A stretch of 64,000 nt of DNA from CAYXLI01 sp964464925 (GCA_964464925.1 CAYXLI010000016.1:1-64000); one strand, 5' to 3'; positions 33,101 through 43,037 are shown, counted from the stretch's first letter. A program made the numbers and translations. Notes: generated by a model not told the origin, from the sequence alone.

Positions 33101-33390
33101 CTGATGAAACGTCTCCTATATATTTAATTAACCCTTTGGCACGGTACACCGCTATACCGTGAAATAGGTATTCTTTGTACTTCTCGCCTGTGAAGTCCTA
33201 CAAGCTCGAGGGTATATCGACGGATTGCGCTCCTGAGGTTAGGGCTGAGTACTAAGTTCAATCTCCCGACATCCACGCGGGCAGCGGAAACTACACTCGG
33301 GGAAATTAAGAGAAACCCCTTATATGCTCCTGGCCCGTACGCCCGATTAAAGATCAGTTGCAGTCGTTACGCCTGCGATCGGGAGGACTT
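33101..33390. other. divergent promoter region pal / TPR gene
   Basis: 290 bases between two divergent genes. Contains an inverted repeat ACGGTA (33141-33146) / TACCGT (33155-33160) about 40-60 bases upstream of pal, a candidate operator, and GGGAGG before the TPR gene at 33391. No RNA gene or ORF was identified. Confidence 0.4.
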
Positions 33391-35265
33391 ATGTCTTGCA
33401 AATGGATGTGGAAAACGCTGACCCCGGCACTCGTGTGCGCTTCCTTGGTGGTTCCGGCATTCGCCCAGAAGAAAGATAAAAGCGGCAAGACACAGGAGTT
33501 GTTGACCGAGGCGGAGAGTCTCGTCAAAGACCAAAAGTTCAACGAAGCGTTCAAGTTGTACGATCAGGCGGTACGTAGCGACTCGGGAAATCCGGAAATT
33601 TACATACTCCGGGGCATGGCAAACCTGAAGGCGCGGCGGATCAAAACAGCTCAGGCCGATTGCGAGCAGGCATTGAAACTCAAGAGCGACTCTGCGGAAG
33701 CGCTGCACTGCCGCGGTTTAGCCCACGCGTACCTCGGTGACACCAAGGGCGCTCTTAAAGATCTGGCAGCAGCGATCAGTATAAACCCTCAGTTTCTGGC
33801 CGCGTATGAAAGCCGCGCCGGAATCCAGCAAGGCAAAGGAAACCTGGAAGAATCGCTGCAGGATTACGATGCCATGGTGAAGATCAAGCCGAATGACCCG
33901 ACCCTCCTCTGGCGACGGGGCACGCTGAACTTGAGTTTCAACCGGCCTGAGAAAGCAATCGAGGACTTCACGGCGGCGCTCAAGCTTGCGCCCGACTCGC
34001 CTTTCTTTTATCAGGATCGCGCGCGGGCTTACGAGAAAATAGGGGCGGTGGATAAGGCGATCGCAGACTACTCGGAATTCATTAAGCTGCGGCCAAATTC
34101 GCCATTGACCTACATCGACCGCGGCTACGCGTTCATGAAGATGGGGCGAGCGGAGCTGGCAAAGGCAGATTTTGACAAAGCGGTTGAGCTGAATCCAACC
34201 TATGCGGACGTGGTCGCCCGCCTACGGCCGGAGGCAAACAAGCCTGCCGGACAACAGCAGGCCGCTCAGGCAGTTCCTGCGAAACCGGGCGAACCGGCAA
34301 CTTTGAAGAAACCGAACCTGGACGCCGCCGCGATTTCGGCCGTGCCACAAGGCTCGGAGGAGGCCAAGCCGATGGTCTCCACGCCACAGACCAAGACGAT
34401 TCTAATAGCTGGCAGCGGCGGAAGCAATGCGCCCAAGGTGGAAGAGAAGACACCAGAGCCGGCGAAGGCCACCCCAGTGCCGGTCGCGGAAGCGCCCAAG
34501 CCGGACCCCGCCAAAGCTCCGGCAACTCCTCCAGCCCCGAAGCAGGAAGCGACGCAGGTCGCGGCCAATGTTCCGCCGGTTTCGACGCCCAGTCCCGCAC
34601 CTCCAGCCAACCCTGAACCCTCGGCAGCGGCGCCTGCTCCGTCGGGGCCGTCGGATTCGGAAACTCGCATCATGCTGGAGGCGGCTCAACGATTTGAGAA
34701 GAACCAGCAGCCCGATCGAGCAATCGAGGCATACACAAAGGCTTTGGCCGGAAAGCCGGATGCTGCGAATATCCTGCTCAGCCGCGGGCGGCTGTACTCC
34801 CAGACGAAGAAAACAGCCGAAGCTGTGGCAGACTTCACGGCGGCGATTAAAGCGAGCCCTAAGATGTCGGAGGCGTACGCTTATCGCTGTGGAGCTTATC
34901 TGGAACTGAATAAAATTCCGGAAGCTATTGCTGACTGCGATAAAGTCATCAGCGAATCGCCCAAATCCGCCGACGCATTCTACTTCCGGGGCAATGCGCA
35001 TTTCGCCCGCAAGGAATGGCAAGAGGCGATCAACGATTACAAGAAAGCCACCGAGTTGAAAATGGATCTCGTCGAGGCCTACTACAACATGGGCAAGGCC
35101 TACGTGCAGACGGAGCAGCACGCGTTCGCTCTGTTCGCCTTCACTCGAGCGATCCAGTTGAAACCAGGCTTTCCGGACGCGTATAAGAGCCGCTCCGAAA
35201 TCAAGGCGTTTCTCGGAGACCAGTTAGGCTCAAAGGCGGATTCACTCCGCGCCAGCGCCCGATAA
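33391..35265 (+). CDS. exported TPR protein with Pro/Ala-rich linker
   Basis: A 624-residue protein starting at ATG 33391 behind a GGGAGG ribosome site, with a signal peptide (TLTPALVCASLVVPAFAQ). It carries two TPR blocks: residues about 40-270 (FNEAFKLYDQAVRSDSGN, ALHCRGLAHAYLGDTKGALK and others) and about 440-610 (PDRAIEAYTKALAGKPDAAN, AYYNMGKAYVQTEQHAFALF). Between them is a linker of roughly 160 residues rich in Ala, Pro and Lys, probably unstructured. Function unknown; a periplasmic scaffold is likely. Its last 24 bases overlap the convergent HAD gene. Confidence 0.85.
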   Translation: MSCKWMWKTLTPALVCASLVVPAFAQKKDKSGKTQELLTEAESLVKDQKFNEAFKLYDQAVRSDSGNPEIYILRGMANLKARRIKTAQADCEQALKLKSDSAEALHCRGLAHAYLGDTKGALKDLAAAISINPQFLAAYESRAGIQQGKGNLEESLQDYDAMVKIKPNDPTLLWRRGTLNLSFNRPEKAIEDFTAALKLAPDSPFFYQDRARAYEKIGAVDKAIADYSEFIKLRPNSPLTYIDRGYAFMKMGRAELAKADFDKAVELNPTYADVVARLRPEANKPAGQQQAAQAVPAKPGEPATLKKPNLDAAAISAVPQGSEEAKPMVSTPQTKTILIAGSGGSNAPKVEEKTPEPAKATPVPVAEAPKPDPAKAPATPPAPKQEATQVAANVPPVSTPSPAPPANPEPSAAAPAPSGPSDSETRIMLEAAQRFEKNQQPDRAIEAYTKALAGKPDAANILLSRGRLYSQTKKTAEAVADFTAAIKASPKMSEAYAYRCGAYLELNKIPEAIADCDKVISESPKSADAFYFRGNAHFARKEWQEAINDYKKATELKMDLVEAYYNMGKAYVQTEQHAFALFAFTRAIQLKPGFPDAYKSRSEIKAFLGDQLGSKADSLRASAR

Positions 35266-35868
35266 AGCTACGCCGCGGGCGAGCAGTTCACGCCTGATCT
35301 GCTCTGCGCTTTCAAACTGAACCGCGTCGATGCCTTCCTGCTTCGCACCTTCCACGTAAGCTGCGATGTCATCCGTAAAAAAGATCTCTGCCGGGCTTGC
35401 GTGGGCCCGGCGGATCGTTTCCTGATAAATCTTCGGCGACGGCTTCATTGCCCCGACTTCGTACGAGAGGATGTAATCGTCGAAGTGATTCAGGATCGGA
35501 TAACCAGCGCGCACCATTGGGAAATGAAGCGCATTCGTATTAGAGAGCACGAGCAGCCGGTAGCGCCCCTTCAGACCAAGAATCATCTCTTCCGGAATCA
35601 GGGTCTCCGGCAGGAAAATACTGCTCCAGATATCGCAGAACTGCTCATAGCTGGCCTGCAAGTGCAGCATTTGGCTGATTTGCTCGACAAAATTCCGCGG
35701 CTCGATATCGCCGCTTTCAAAGCGTGTCACCAGATCGCACGAACGTAGGCGTTCCGGTATTTGAGCAGCGGGATAGGCGCACAGAGGGGCAAGGCGCTCA
35801 TAACCGCGTTTGAAATCGAAGGGGATGATGACCTTACCCAGGTCGAAAACAATTGTCTTGATCAACAC
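35242..35868 (-). CDS. HAD-family hydrolase (YihX-like)
   Basis: A 208-residue cytoplasmic HAD subfamily IA phosphatase-like protein. Motif I is TIVFDLGKVIIPFD, in which the nucleophile Asp is present but the second Asp of DxD is Gly, as in the YihX/epoxide-hydrolase-N type (DLGNV). Motif II is LVLSNTNALH, and motif III/IV FFTDDIAAYVEGAKQEGIDAVQF. The cap region between 15 and 90 is helical. Likely a sugar or nucleotide phosphatase; the substrate is not predictable. ATG 35868 starts it. The overlap with the TPR gene is tail to tail. Confidence 0.85.
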   Translation of the reverse strand: MLIKTIVFDLGKVIIPFDFKRGYERLAPLCAYPAAQIPERLRSCDLVTRFESGDIEPRNFVEQISQMLHLQASYEQFCDIWSSIFLPETLIPEEMILGLKGRYRLLVLSNTNALHFPMVRAGYPILNHFDDYILSYEVGAMKPSPKIYQETIRRAHASPAEIFFTDDIAAYVEGAKQEGIDAVQFESAEQIRRELLARGVALSGAGAE

Positions 35869-35892
35869 CCTATTTTAATGGCGCAGTCCAAG

Positions 35893-37242
35893 CTAATACG
35901 GCTTGCGTTGATCGCGGGAACCTGGACCGATTGTGGGTAGGGCCTTACCGTTCGAGGAGAAGTGGAGAGTCACGTCGACGAAACGCTGTGCGTCATCGAT
36001 GTGCAGGTCGGCACTCGTCTTGCCGAGATTCTCAAACAGACCGTCCTCCTCGATCCGCCGGAGGAAGTAGTACGGGTACTCGGCATCATATGGCTGGCCC
36101 GGTTTCATCGACCACATCTTGCGAATTTGCGGTTCGGAGATGATGTCCAGCCCTTCAATCCCGAGTTTCCCGAACGTGAACTGGGGGCCGGGATCGATAT
36201 TTATCGAGAGATCCACTTTCTTCGCTTTTTCGTCGATCTTCCGATCCGTATCCGCGGTTGCGCGGATATAGCCCTTACGCTTGACCGACGCGAGCATCCG
36301 ATCCACTCCAGCCTTCACATCGGTGAAGTTCACAGGCCCGTCGCCCTTGAACTTCCCTTCCCGGATGAGTTCCCGATTCTGCTTCAACGGGCCGGCCAGG
36401 TATACATCGCCCAGCTTGTACGACTCACCTTCCTGCACGGTTACAGTCACCAGCAACCCATCGACACCCTTGGCAGGCTGGACGCTGAGCTTCGGAAAGG
36501 CAACTCGTATCCTTCCGATTTCCTCGTAGACGGGCCGAACGCTAGCGTCAAGGATCTGCCGCATACGGTCCTCGGTGAACGAGGAACCAACAGCCGTACT
36601 GGCCACTGCACTCTGCAGCCGTTGCGTTTGCACGGCCTGGTTTCCCGTGAACTCAACTTCGGCGATCACCGGGAGGCGCTCCGGTCGAAAAACGACTTCC
36701 AACTCCGCCTTGTCGTTTGGGAGTAATTTGGCTATGACCGCCTCGTGGCGATTGGTGGAAGCTAAGTATTCCTGCACTTCTTTCGACAAACGGGCCAAGA
36801 CCTCGGCAGTCGCCGGCACCTTTACGGAGAAGAGGGGTTCCCGGGTGCGAAGCCACAGTTGAGCCGCTTTCGCGTCCAGCGTCAATCCCTCGAAGCGGTA
36901 CGGATATACCTGCTCCACTTCGGTGATTTCAAAAGTTGCGGCATAGCGGTTCCCGGGTGCGGGTCCGAAGCGATACCCCACTGTGGCGAAGGCTCCGGTC
37001 GCTAGCAAACGATCGCGCGCGGCATCGAAGTCAGCCTTCGTGACCGCCTGTCCGATCTTTAGCCCGGTTGCCGAGACGACGGCATCCACGGGATACGCCT
37101 TGGCGCCTTCCACGGCGATGCTGGCGAGCGGGTATCCTTGAGACGCCGGAACAGGTACAGGCGCAGCAGATTTCTTTCTGCCGGTTTGGGCATTCGCGGA
37201 AAAAAGACAGACTAAGAAGAGCGGAACGAGGTAGCGGGCCAT
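35893..37242 (-). CDS. POTRA-repeat protein without beta-barrel (BamA/TamA-related)
   Basis: A 449-residue exported protein. Signal peptide (LFLVCLFSANAQ), then POTRA domains along the whole chain: YPLASIAVEGAKAYPVD, VPVIAEVEFTGNQAVQTQRL, YKLGDVYLAGPLK and FTFGKLGIEGLDIISEPQI begin successive beta-alpha-alpha-beta units. A normal BamA/TamA protein would continue into a 16-strand barrel; this one ends after the last POTRA (RFVDVTLHFS) with a short polar tail. So it is either an accessory periplasmic POTRA protein or a natural truncation. The frame has no damage at its end. It may help outer-membrane protein assembly. Confidence 0.75.
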   Translation of the reverse strand: MARYLVPLFLVCLFSANAQTGRKKSAAPVPVPASQGYPLASIAVEGAKAYPVDAVVSATGLKIGQAVTKADFDAARDRLLATGAFATVGYRFGPAPGNRYAATFEITEVEQVYPYRFEGLTLDAKAAQLWLRTREPLFSVKVPATAEVLARLSKEVQEYLASTNRHEAVIAKLLPNDKAELEVVFRPERLPVIAEVEFTGNQAVQTQRLQSAVASTAVGSSFTEDRMRQILDASVRPVYEEIGRIRVAFPKLSVQPAKGVDGLLVTVTVQEGESYKLGDVYLAGPLKQNRELIREGKFKGDGPVNFTDVKAGVDRMLASVKRKGYIRATADTDRKIDEKAKKVDLSINIDPGPQFTFGKLGIEGLDIISEPQIRKMWSMKPGQPYDAEYPYYFLRRIEEDGLFENLGKTSADLHIDDAQRFVDVTLHFSSNGKALPTIGPGSRDQRKPY

Positions 37243-37467
37243 CCTTGCCCTATTTTGGACGTTTTGGCTGCCCGGCTGGGGTACAGTTTCCGATTTCGCC
37301 CGGCTCCTTGCATCACCTTTCTCCGGGAAGTGTATTCTTAGAATCAGTAGTCGTGTATAGCGGAAGAGTTAGGCCGTCCCACCGAGGATTTACGAGTAGT
37401 ATCGTTCTGCCCGTGATCGGTTTGCGGGGCCGATTCTGCCGTCGGGTCCTCGAGGGCGGGTTCTGAC

Positions 37468-40419
37468 ATGGGTCCGGCAGAGGTCATTGAGTGTCCGCAA
37501 TGCGGGTCGAGCTACCCGGCAGGAACTCTCTCGTGCACGAAGTGCAAGACTCCGTTTGACGTGCCCACCGTGTTTGCGCAGCCCACGCCGGCCGGGCAGC
37601 ACGGCTTCAATCCATACGCACCTGCTACGGCACTCAAAGCAGGATCCGTATTAGGCGAGCGATACGAGATCGTTTCTTTACTTGGCGAGGGCGGCATGGG
37701 CGCCGTTTATAAGGCGCATGACCGCGAGTTGAGCCGCTTGGTCGCACTGAAGATCATCCGGCCCGAGCTCGCGCGCAATCCCGCTACGCTCGATCGCTTC
37801 AAGCAGGAGCTGATCCTTTCGACGAAAATCACGCATCGCAACGTGATCCGCATCTACGATCTCGGGCTTGCCGGCTCCACGAAATTCATCAGCATGGAGT
37901 TTATCGACGGCAAGGATCTTGCCACGTTGGTCCGGAACAAAGGCAAATTCGAACCGCGGGAAGCTGCGCGAACTATCCGGGATGTGTGCCTGGGGCTGGA
38001 GGCCGCACACGCCGAAGGTGTCGTTCACCGGGACCTGAAGCCCCAAAACATCATGCTGGATTCGACGGGACGGGCCCTAGTGATGGACTTCGGCATCGCG
38101 AGTTCCGCAGAAGATATCGCTCTGACGCGAACCGGGACGCTAATGGGGACGCCGACCTACATGTCGCCTGAGCAGGCGCGCAGCCTGAAAGTGGATGCCC
38201 GCTCCGACCTGTTCGCGGTAGGCGTTATCTTTTACGAACTGCTGACGGGCGAGATCCCGTATCCGGCGGATACCATCATGGCGCAGTTGCTGAAGCGCAT
38301 CCAGGAGAATCCCGTTCCTCCTGCGGAAATAGATCCGAACATCCCCAAGGCGCTTAGCGATATTGTGCTTCGCTGCCTGAAGGTCGATTTGCAGGAGCGT
38401 TATCAGAGTGCCGCTGAAATCCGGCACGATCTGGATGCGTGGCTCAATCCGGCACTCGTAGCGCCAACGATTCAGGTAAGTCCGCCATCACTCCACCAGA
38501 AGAAGGATGAGCCGCGCCAGTGGCTGTCCTGGAAATTTCTTTGCGCCTCGGCGGCGATCCTGTTCGCTCTCGCCACCGGTGGAGTTTACGTCAAGAACAC
38601 CTATTTCAGGGCGCCGCAGAACCTGAAGCCGATCACGATGCTTGTCGCTGACTTTGCGAACAAGACAGGCGACCCGGTTTTCGAAGGCACGATCGAGCCG
38701 ATGGTCAGTATCGCAATGGAAGGTGCTCCGTTCGTCGCCTCGTACAATCGCGCTGACGCTCGTCAAAACGCAGCCGAATTGAATAATGGCAACACCAGGC
38801 TGGACGAGGCGCAGGCCCGATTGGTGGCCGCCCGGCGCGGCATCAACGTAATAGTCAGCGGCTCGATTGCAAAGGACGGCGATCGATACCATGTCAAGGT
38901 CCGCGCGATTGACGCACTCACGGGCAAGGAGCTAGTCAGCCGCGATTCCACCACTACCAGGAAAGATGAGGTATTGACGCTTGTCGCAAAACTGACTGCG
39001 CCGATCCGGCGGGCGCTCGGCGATGCCGCTCCGGAATCAGCGGCACTGGCCGCGGCAGAGACATTCTCGGCTTCGTCTATTGACGCCGCGCACGAGTACG
39101 CCATGGCCCAGGACTATCAGTTCGCCGCCAATTGGGATAAAGCAATTGAGTCCTACACTAAGGCCATCAAAATGGATCCGACGCTGGGACGAGCGTACGC
39201 AGGTCTCGCAGCCATCGAGGCGAATCAGGGCAGACGTGACATGGCCGCCAGGTACTTCCAGCAAGCCATGGCGCACGTCGATAAGATGACCGATCGGGAG
39301 AAGTTCCGCACGCGTGGCAGCTATTATTTGTCGGTCCGGAATATCCAGAGCGCGATCCAGGATTTGACTCAGTTGACGCAGCAGTATCCTGCCGATTCGG
39401 CGGGACTGAACAATCTCGCTGTAGCTTACTCCTACAAACGTGATATGCCCAAAGCGGTGGAGATGGCCAAGCGCGCATCGAATGTCAATCCCAAAAGCGC
39501 TTTGTCCAAGATGAACGTGGCAGTGTTTTCCTTGTACGCCGGCGAATACGCGACAGCCGAGAGCGAAGCCAGGAGCGTACTGGAGATTAATCCGAAGTAC
39601 GCTAAGGCTTACATCGTTCTTGGGCTGACACAACTCGCGCAAGGACGCCAGAACGACGCCGCTGATACCTATAGAAAGGCGCAGGATATCGGCCCCCGAG
39701 GGGCATCTTATTCGTCCAGCGCTCTCGCAGATCTCGCTCTCTATGAAGGGCGGCTTTCGGACGCGATCCACATTCTGGACGACGGGATCAAAACCGATAC
39801 GGAAGCGAACAACCGGCAAGCCGCCGCGGCCAAGATGCTGACCCAGGCAGGAACGAAGCTCCTGCTCGGTCAGAGGGCTCCGGCTCAAGCGCTAGTTGAG
39901 AAGGCTCTGAACACAAACAAGCAGGAAGAGAATATGATTACCGCGGCGCGCCTGTACGTGCATCTCGGCTATGACGGAAGGGCAAGGGCTCTTGCCATCG
40001 AATTGAACTCACGTCTTGGCCAGGATTTTCAGGCTTACGCGAAGGTGATCGAAGGCGAAATCTTCCTGGAGCGAAACAGTGCGCGGGAGGCGATAAATGC
40101 GTTCCAGAAATCCCTGCAGATTTCGGATACGTGGCTTGGGCACTACGATCTTGGCCGCGCTTATCTGGCCTTCAGCGCCTTCACCGAAGCGCATGCAGAG
40201 TTGAGCGCAGCGCAAAAACGTCGTGGCGAAGGGGCAGCCCTCTTCCTGGACGAGGTGCCTACATACCGGAATGTTGCAGCATTGCAGTATTACATTGCCC
40301 GTTCGCTCGAAGTCCTTCAAAGTCCGGGGGCCGGTGCTGCCTACCGAACCTTCTTAACCACGCATACCCTCCTCACCGAAGACCCATTAGTACTAGACGC
40401 GAAAGCGCGAATGAAATAG
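37468..40419 (+). CDS. transmembrane Ser/Thr protein kinase with zinc ribbon and TPRs
   Basis: A 983-residue protein. Residues 9-27 form a zinc-ribbon-like CPQC-x11-CTKC. A Hanks-type kinase domain follows, about 65-330, with GEGGMGAVYKA, VALKII (catalytic Lys), HRDLKPQNIML, DFGIAS and GTPTYMSPEQ, all catalytic residues present. One membrane helix is at about 355-375 (LCASAAILFALATGGVYV). The extracytoplasmic part starts with a domain that binds or senses (MLVADFANKTGDPVFEGTIEPMV, as in many Acidobacteria kinases) and TPRs from about 545 to the end (AGLAAIEANQGRRDMAARYF and so on). Signalling role, likely sensing envelope state. The preceding 225 bases hold no gene. Confidence 0.92.
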   Translation: MGPAEVIECPQCGSSYPAGTLSCTKCKTPFDVPTVFAQPTPAGQHGFNPYAPATALKAGSVLGERYEIVSLLGEGGMGAVYKAHDRELSRLVALKIIRPELARNPATLDRFKQELILSTKITHRNVIRIYDLGLAGSTKFISMEFIDGKDLATLVRNKGKFEPREAARTIRDVCLGLEAAHAEGVVHRDLKPQNIMLDSTGRALVMDFGIASSAEDIALTRTGTLMGTPTYMSPEQARSLKVDARSDLFAVGVIFYELLTGEIPYPADTIMAQLLKRIQENPVPPAEIDPNIPKALSDIVLRCLKVDLQERYQSAAEIRHDLDAWLNPALVAPTIQVSPPSLHQKKDEPRQWLSWKFLCASAAILFALATGGVYVKNTYFRAPQNLKPITMLVADFANKTGDPVFEGTIEPMVSIAMEGAPFVASYNRADARQNAAELNNGNTRLDEAQARLVAARRGINVIVSGSIAKDGDRYHVKVRAIDALTGKELVSRDSTTTRKDEVLTLVAKLTAPIRRALGDAAPESAALAAAETFSASSIDAAHEYAMAQDYQFAANWDKAIESYTKAIKMDPTLGRAYAGLAAIEANQGRRDMAARYFQQAMAHVDKMTDREKFRTRGSYYLSVRNIQSAIQDLTQLTQQYPADSAGLNNLAVAYSYKRDMPKAVEMAKRASNVNPKSALSKMNVAVFSLYAGEYATAESEARSVLEINPKYAKAYIVLGLTQLAQGRQNDAADTYRKAQDIGPRGASYSSSALADLALYEGRLSDAIHILDDGIKTDTEANNRQAAAAKMLTQAGTKLLLGQRAPAQALVEKALNTNKQEENMITAARLYVHLGYDGRARALAIELNSRLGQDFQAYAKVIEGEIFLERNSAREAINAFQKSLQISDTWLGHYDLGRAYLAFSAFTEAHAELSAAQKRRGEGAALFLDEVPTYRNVAALQYYIARSLEVLQSPGAGAAYRTFLTTHTLLTEDPLVLDAKARMK

Positions 40420-40471
40420 TACTTTCGTACCATTTCTACACCATCGCTAACGATTTGGACAGAATGGGGAT

Positions 40472-40499
40472 TTGCATTCTGAGGATACTTGTCTATAAT
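40472..40499 (+). promoter_or_regulatory. sigma-70-type promoter of metzincin gene
   Basis: TTGCAT at 40472-40477, 16-base spacer, perfect TATAAT at 40494-40499. This leaves a leader of about 65 bases before ATG 40572, which is preceded by GAGGAGAG. Confidence 0.7.
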
Positions 40500-40571
40500 C
40501 GACTGTCCACCTGCATTTGAGGGGTCGTACACCTAGAGAGTACTGTACACAGAATACGAGGAGAGAGCCTC

Positions 40572-43025
40572 ATGAAGACATCGTTCCGCACCTTCCTGTT
40601 CGCAGTATGCTGCGCGAACGTGTTACTTGCGCAAAACAGCTTGAGCTTCTTCAAGAATTATTTTGTGAAGGGTGATTATGTCGTCGCTGGAGCAGGGACT
40701 CGCGGAACGGGAAACAACGGCATTGCAACCGCGATGATTAGCACCGGCTCTTTTCCAGCCGATAACGACGTGGTGGCCGCCTATCTTTACTGGGTGACGC
40801 TCGAAGAGGCGAACAATTCCGGCGCGACGATCAACTTCAGCAATGGATCCGCAAACTTCAGCATCACCGGAACTCTGATTGCAAGCCGGCCCGTGCCGCG
40901 CTGGAGTGGGTTCACGCGGGCGTCGGTTTACCGCGCCGACCTGTTCCCTTACATGCCCTTCGACCGGACGACATTCCGTCCCTTAGCCGGAGGCACATTC
41001 ACTATCCAGTTGAAGGATAGTGGGAACCTGAATATTGCACCTTCTACGGAAGGTGTTTCGATGGTAGTGGTTTATCGCTCTCCCAGCGCTCCGTTTCGAG
41101 CTATTTCACTTTACGACGGAGGATTCACTCTTGCCCGCTCGGACGCTCCGTTCACTTTGAACATCGGCGGCTTCTATCAGGCGTCTTCCGTTTCTCCTAG
41201 CGCAAAAGTTTGCTACATCGTTGCCGATGGCCAGCCGAGTGATGCAACCGGCAGTAATCTCGACAGCGTTTATTTCAACGGAACGCAGTTAGGATCGCCG
41301 GCCCAAATTGCAGCAATGAATGTGTTCACAGGGTCCGCGTCGGGCACTCCCGGCGGCTTCTGGGACAATCCGACATTTGATGTAAGTGCTTTGGTGGGCC
41401 CAAACGCTGCCCAGGCCTCCACGACCTCACCCTATGGATCCGACGCGTTGACCTTCGCCGCGGTGGCATTCAGCACCACAGTACAAGACACGGATGGAGA
41501 CGGATTGCTCGACGTTTGGGAGACCAGCGGCTTCATGGACATGGACGGCACGTTTATCGACTTGCCAGCCATGGGGGCCAATCCAAACGTGAAAGATCTT
41601 TTCGTCGAGATCGACTGGATGGATGGCGTCACACACACCCATAAACCAAAGCAGGCTGCTCTCGATCTCGTGACCACCGCATTTGCGAACGCAGGCATCA
41701 ACGTTCACTTCGATGTGGGCCAGGGCGGACCATTTACGGGTGGCAACAGCGTGGGCCAGGAGAGCCTTCTCGCCCCGAACGGAACTGCATGGAAGTTCAA
41801 GACGGGCGGCTTCGCATACGTGAAAGCTGGAGTTCCGGGCATCGCTCCGCCCAACTTCTCTTATAACCGCCGCCATATTTTCCACTACTCCCTTTGGGCT
41901 CATCAGCGGCCGAATTACCCTGCCACCTATCCGGATCCGGCTTTGCAAAACCAGCCGAACTCCGCGTCGGGTGTTGCTGATCTGCCCGGCAGCGATTCCA
42001 TGGTCACGCTCGGCCTCTGGCGGCACGACAACAGCAGCGACGACCAAGTGGGTACGGTGCAAGAGCAAGGAGGAACGCTCTTACATGAACTCGGGCACAA
42101 CACGGGATTGCGGCACGGGGGTGGCGACAACATAAACTGCAAGCCGAACTATCACAGCGTCATGAGTTACCTCTTCCAGACTCATGGTCTGCAAAACAAT
42201 GGTGGAGCAATCACCTTCGACTTTTCCAGACAATTGCTGCCGTCTCTGGACGAGACATCACTGAATGAGCCGGCCGGTCTGGGGCTGAGTTTGAATCCGC
42301 AGGGCGGCAATCCGTTATATCGCGCGCGCTATTACGCGCCCGTTTTATCCGGCGGGTCAACGCGGCGGTGTGATGGCAGTCAGGGACTGGTGAGCATGGC
42401 GCGCATTGATAGTCCCTTCAACACCGGACCCATCGACTGGAACAACAATCTCGTGAATACGGATATTGGGGTGAATGCGGATACCAACTTCGACGGACTC
42501 TTCACCACACTCAACGGTTTCCTCGATTGGGCTGCGGTGGACTTGCAGCAAGTAAGTGGCGGGTTTGCGTTTTCCGAGGGAGAGATCGCCAATGGGGAAA
42601 TCGCCAATGGCGAGATCGCAAACGGCGAGATTGCAAACGGAGAAATCGCGAACGGCGAGATCGCGAACTCGAACGGGGAGATCGCAAACGGCAACGAATT
42701 CGATTACATCAGCGCGAGCACGGTAAATCCGCCGGCACCGGGCAACAGTTTGGTCTCGCGCACGGCGACCGGCCAGATCCGTCTGGCATGGAACCCGGTT
42801 ACCCTCGCGATCGTGCGGCGCTATCAAATCTTCCGCTACAACACAGGCGCCCCTGTGCCGACGGCTTTCACGTTTGTAACGGCTTCCGGCAATCCGCCGC
42901 CCGCTTCTTTCACGGACACGACGGTGACCCCGGGTCAGAGCTACAACTACTTCGTGAAAACTGTTGATGAATTTGGAAACGTCAGCATACAGTCATCAAA
43001 CACAGTCACCGTGGTGGCTAAATAA
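40572..43025 (+). CDS. secreted metzincin-type metalloprotease-like protein with GEIAN repeats and FnIII
   Basis: An 817-residue secreted protein. Signal peptide (FLFAVCCANVLLAQ), an N-terminal beta-rich domain to about 300, a calcium-loop segment DTDGDGLLDVWE (about 307), then a metzincin zinc site HELGHNTGLRHGG near residue 505-515 (H-E-x-x-H-x-x-G-x-x-H) with a Met-turn-like SVMSYLF downstream. Residues 670-706 hold seven copies of the pentapeptide GEIAN, six in tandem. A fibronectin-III-like domain ends the chain (residues about 725-815). The zinc motif and Met-turn suggest an active protease of the metzincin clan; substrate unknown. No propeptide or cysteine switch was identified. Followed by a PEP-CTERM gene 12 bases away. 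Confidence 0.8.
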   Translation: MKTSFRTFLFAVCCANVLLAQNSLSFFKNYFVKGDYVVAGAGTRGTGNNGIATAMISTGSFPADNDVVAAYLYWVTLEEANNSGATINFSNGSANFSITGTLIASRPVPRWSGFTRASVYRADLFPYMPFDRTTFRPLAGGTFTIQLKDSGNLNIAPSTEGVSMVVVYRSPSAPFRAISLYDGGFTLARSDAPFTLNIGGFYQASSVSPSAKVCYIVADGQPSDATGSNLDSVYFNGTQLGSPAQIAAMNVFTGSASGTPGGFWDNPTFDVSALVGPNAAQASTTSPYGSDALTFAAVAFSTTVQDTDGDGLLDVWETSGFMDMDGTFIDLPAMGANPNVKDLFVEIDWMDGVTHTHKPKQAALDLVTTAFANAGINVHFDVGQGGPFTGGNSVGQESLLAPNGTAWKFKTGGFAYVKAGVPGIAPPNFSYNRRHIFHYSLWAHQRPNYPATYPDPALQNQPNSASGVADLPGSDSMVTLGLWRHDNSSDDQVGTVQEQGGTLLHELGHNTGLRHGGGDNINCKPNYHSVMSYLFQTHGLQNNGGAITFDFSRQLLPSLDETSLNEPAGLGLSLNPQGGNPLYRARYYAPVLSGGSTRRCDGSQGLVSMARIDSPFNTGPIDWNNNLVNTDIGVNADTNFDGLFTTLNGFLDWAAVDLQQVSGGFAFSEGEIANGEIANGEIANGEIANGEIANGEIANSNGEIANGNEFDYISASTVNPPAPGNSLVSRTATGQIRLAWNPVTLAIVRRYQIFRYNTGAPVPTAFTFVTASGNPPPASFTDTTVTPGQSYNYFVKTVDEFGNVSIQSSNTVTVVAK
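42579..42689 (+). repeat. coding tandem repeat: 7 x GEIAN (15 bases)
   Basis: Six consecutive 15-base units encode GEIAN (42579-42668), then TCGAAC (Ser-Asn), then a seventh unit (42675-42689). The amino acids are identical in all units while third codon positions vary (ATC/ATT, GCC/GCA/GCG, AAT/AAC, GAG/GAA), so selection has kept the peptide. It connects the protease region to the FnIII domain. Confidence 0.95.
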
Positions 43026-43037
43026 CGGAGGTATGAA

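Noticed and set aside
42579..42689. CRISPR array
   Set aside because: The 15-base units are in-frame, without spacers, and encode GEIAN in a protein.
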